Made by a program: the position numbers and the translations under genes
Notes under the pieces: generated by a model
Database searches by the model: none
Seen by the model: only the letters and a program-made list of their open reading frames with translations
Told to the model about the DNA's origin: nothing
Assembly: GCA_956465555.1 (NCBI GenBank)
Contig: OY101122.1
Span: 135,001 to 199,000 of the forward strand
Direction of reading: 5' to 3'
Source of the DNA: Nitzschia sp. pyKryTriq1
Taxonomy: Eukaryota; Bacillariophyta; Bacillariophyceae; Bacillariales; Bacillariaceae
Length of the DNA stretch: 64,000 nt
Shown here: piece by piece, positions 63,260-64,000 of the stretch
How the letters are laid out: every line of letters begins with the position of its first letter
Numbering within the stretch: position 1 is the stretch's first letter

Positions 63260-64000
63260 GATGTCGATAGTAAAGCTTTGCGGCTTGGCGTTGTTTCGAA
63301 TTGTGTGCCTCTAGTGTCTGAAAATGATACAATTATGTGGGCTTGGTGCTTTTTTTATACTTCTTTTTGCGGATCGAGCGATCGGCGATCGGCATAAGGC
63401 CTTGTTCGCGTGCTTTTCGTGCATCGATCACCTGTAAAAGTACCGGTACTTGTGCATTACCCGCCCAAATCCCACGTCAGCGCCGACAAACTATCTTCCC
63501 AAGATACATAAAAACACTCTTACAGCAATGTAGTACCAAAGAACAAGTGGCGTGTCAGTGAGACGATCCTGTTCGGTAGAATTGCCCCACGAACTACGAC
63601 GAATCTTCGCTACCATCTTGAGGGACGAGGTCGTTGTTTCTGGCGAGGTCGCAAAATGCTGCGAATTCCCTCAAAGTGATGTCTGGATTCCAGATTCCTA
63701 AACTATGAAAAGCTCGTATTCAGGACCTCTTGTTCTTGCGACCGACGCTCGATCGCAAGAACAAGTACAACAACAACAGCATTGTAACACAAATAGAAGT
63801 CTATTGATTTCTCTATATATCTATCTACAGTAGTGTTGCTGATTGTCGCATTGACAATCATGAAACTTCTCTCTCTACTAGCTAGCAGTAGTCTACTACC
63901 GTAGTAAAGTAGCGTCGGTCCTTCCCCCGGTCGACCGAACCAAGGATTTCAGTCGAATCGATCGAACCAAGCATTGAATCCTAGTGATCGAACCTAGCAT
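63260..64000. other. Intergenic, window end
   Basis: About 0.74 kb upstream of the TPR-like gene. It has a TACCGGTA palindrome (63441-63448), a 13-bp stem hairpin (63729-63765) and three loose copies of a GATCGAACCAAGC-like string in the last 70 bases. No gene seen. Confidence 0.4.
63729..63765. repeat. Perfect 13-bp inverted repeat with 11-nt loop
   Basis: CTTGTTCTTGCGA at 63729-63741 is the exact reverse complement of 63753-63765. It could be a hairpin, a protein site or part of a decayed element. No coding context. Confidence 0.6.

Overview
The window looks like nuclear DNA of a stramenopile alga, most probably a pennate diatom. Genes are dense and lie on both strands. Introns are short (about 50-300 bp) with GTAAGT, GTACGT or GTGAG donors and AG acceptors. 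Proteins carry long runs of Ser, Asn, Thr, Gln, Asp or Gly encoded by trinucleotide repeats. One protein has a secretory leader followed by a diatom-type plastid cleavage motif (SQAFVP). There is no bacterial operon structure, and I found no rRNA, tRNA or CRISPR array. The species assignment is inference.

Layout. 564-4781 (-) is the small-subunit processome WD-repeat protein UTP4, with a very large low-complexity N-terminus. 6607-15545 (+) is the most striking locus: a 13-exon gene for a type II membrane protein of about 2,408 residues with about 18 cytochrome-b5-like domains. Ten of its exons (390 nt each) and their 150-nt introns form a near-identical 540-bp tandem array. 15684-18759 (-) is a GT92/DUF23 glycosyltransferase. 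18760-25561 is an accessory region with short Ser-rich minus-strand genes that share a C-terminal tail, together with duplicated and decayed 3' ends. 25562-26992 (+) is a plastid-targeted protein of unknown function. 27421-28206 (-) and 62534-63259 (-) are two members of an algal TPR-like family. 30556-32589 (+) is an exostosin-like GT47 glycosyltransferase, convergent with a 2-oxoglutarate/Fe(II) dioxygenase (32960-34147, -).

35896-49522 (+) holds four consecutive paralogs of a disordered protein family with the same series of short conserved motifs (EQQAKLxELQ, PFGYKTKSxxGLF, QLAAMKALL, RWEATTPD, SPEAxAxxALMK, LGxLRRS, FDxII). I know of no named family with this set. Next come two more disordered proteins, an intergenic region with a foldback mobile-element-like sequence (53626-54266), and a convergent pair of small two-helix membrane proteins sharing an EMQPL tail. 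After these are an AAA-ATPase/TPR protein (56778-60354, -) and a conserved-looking acidic protein (61137-61784, -).

The genes do not form one pathway. Two glycosyltransferases, the multi-b5 protein with mucin-like Pro/Thr linkers, and a 2OG dioxygenase could all act in the secretory or cell-surface system, but that link is inference. The best candidates for undescribed biology are the expanding b5 exon array and the four-gene tandem motif family. A third, genome-level signal is the palindrome TACCGGTA, which occurs 24 times, 23 of them outside the coding regions called here; about one copy is expected in a window this size.
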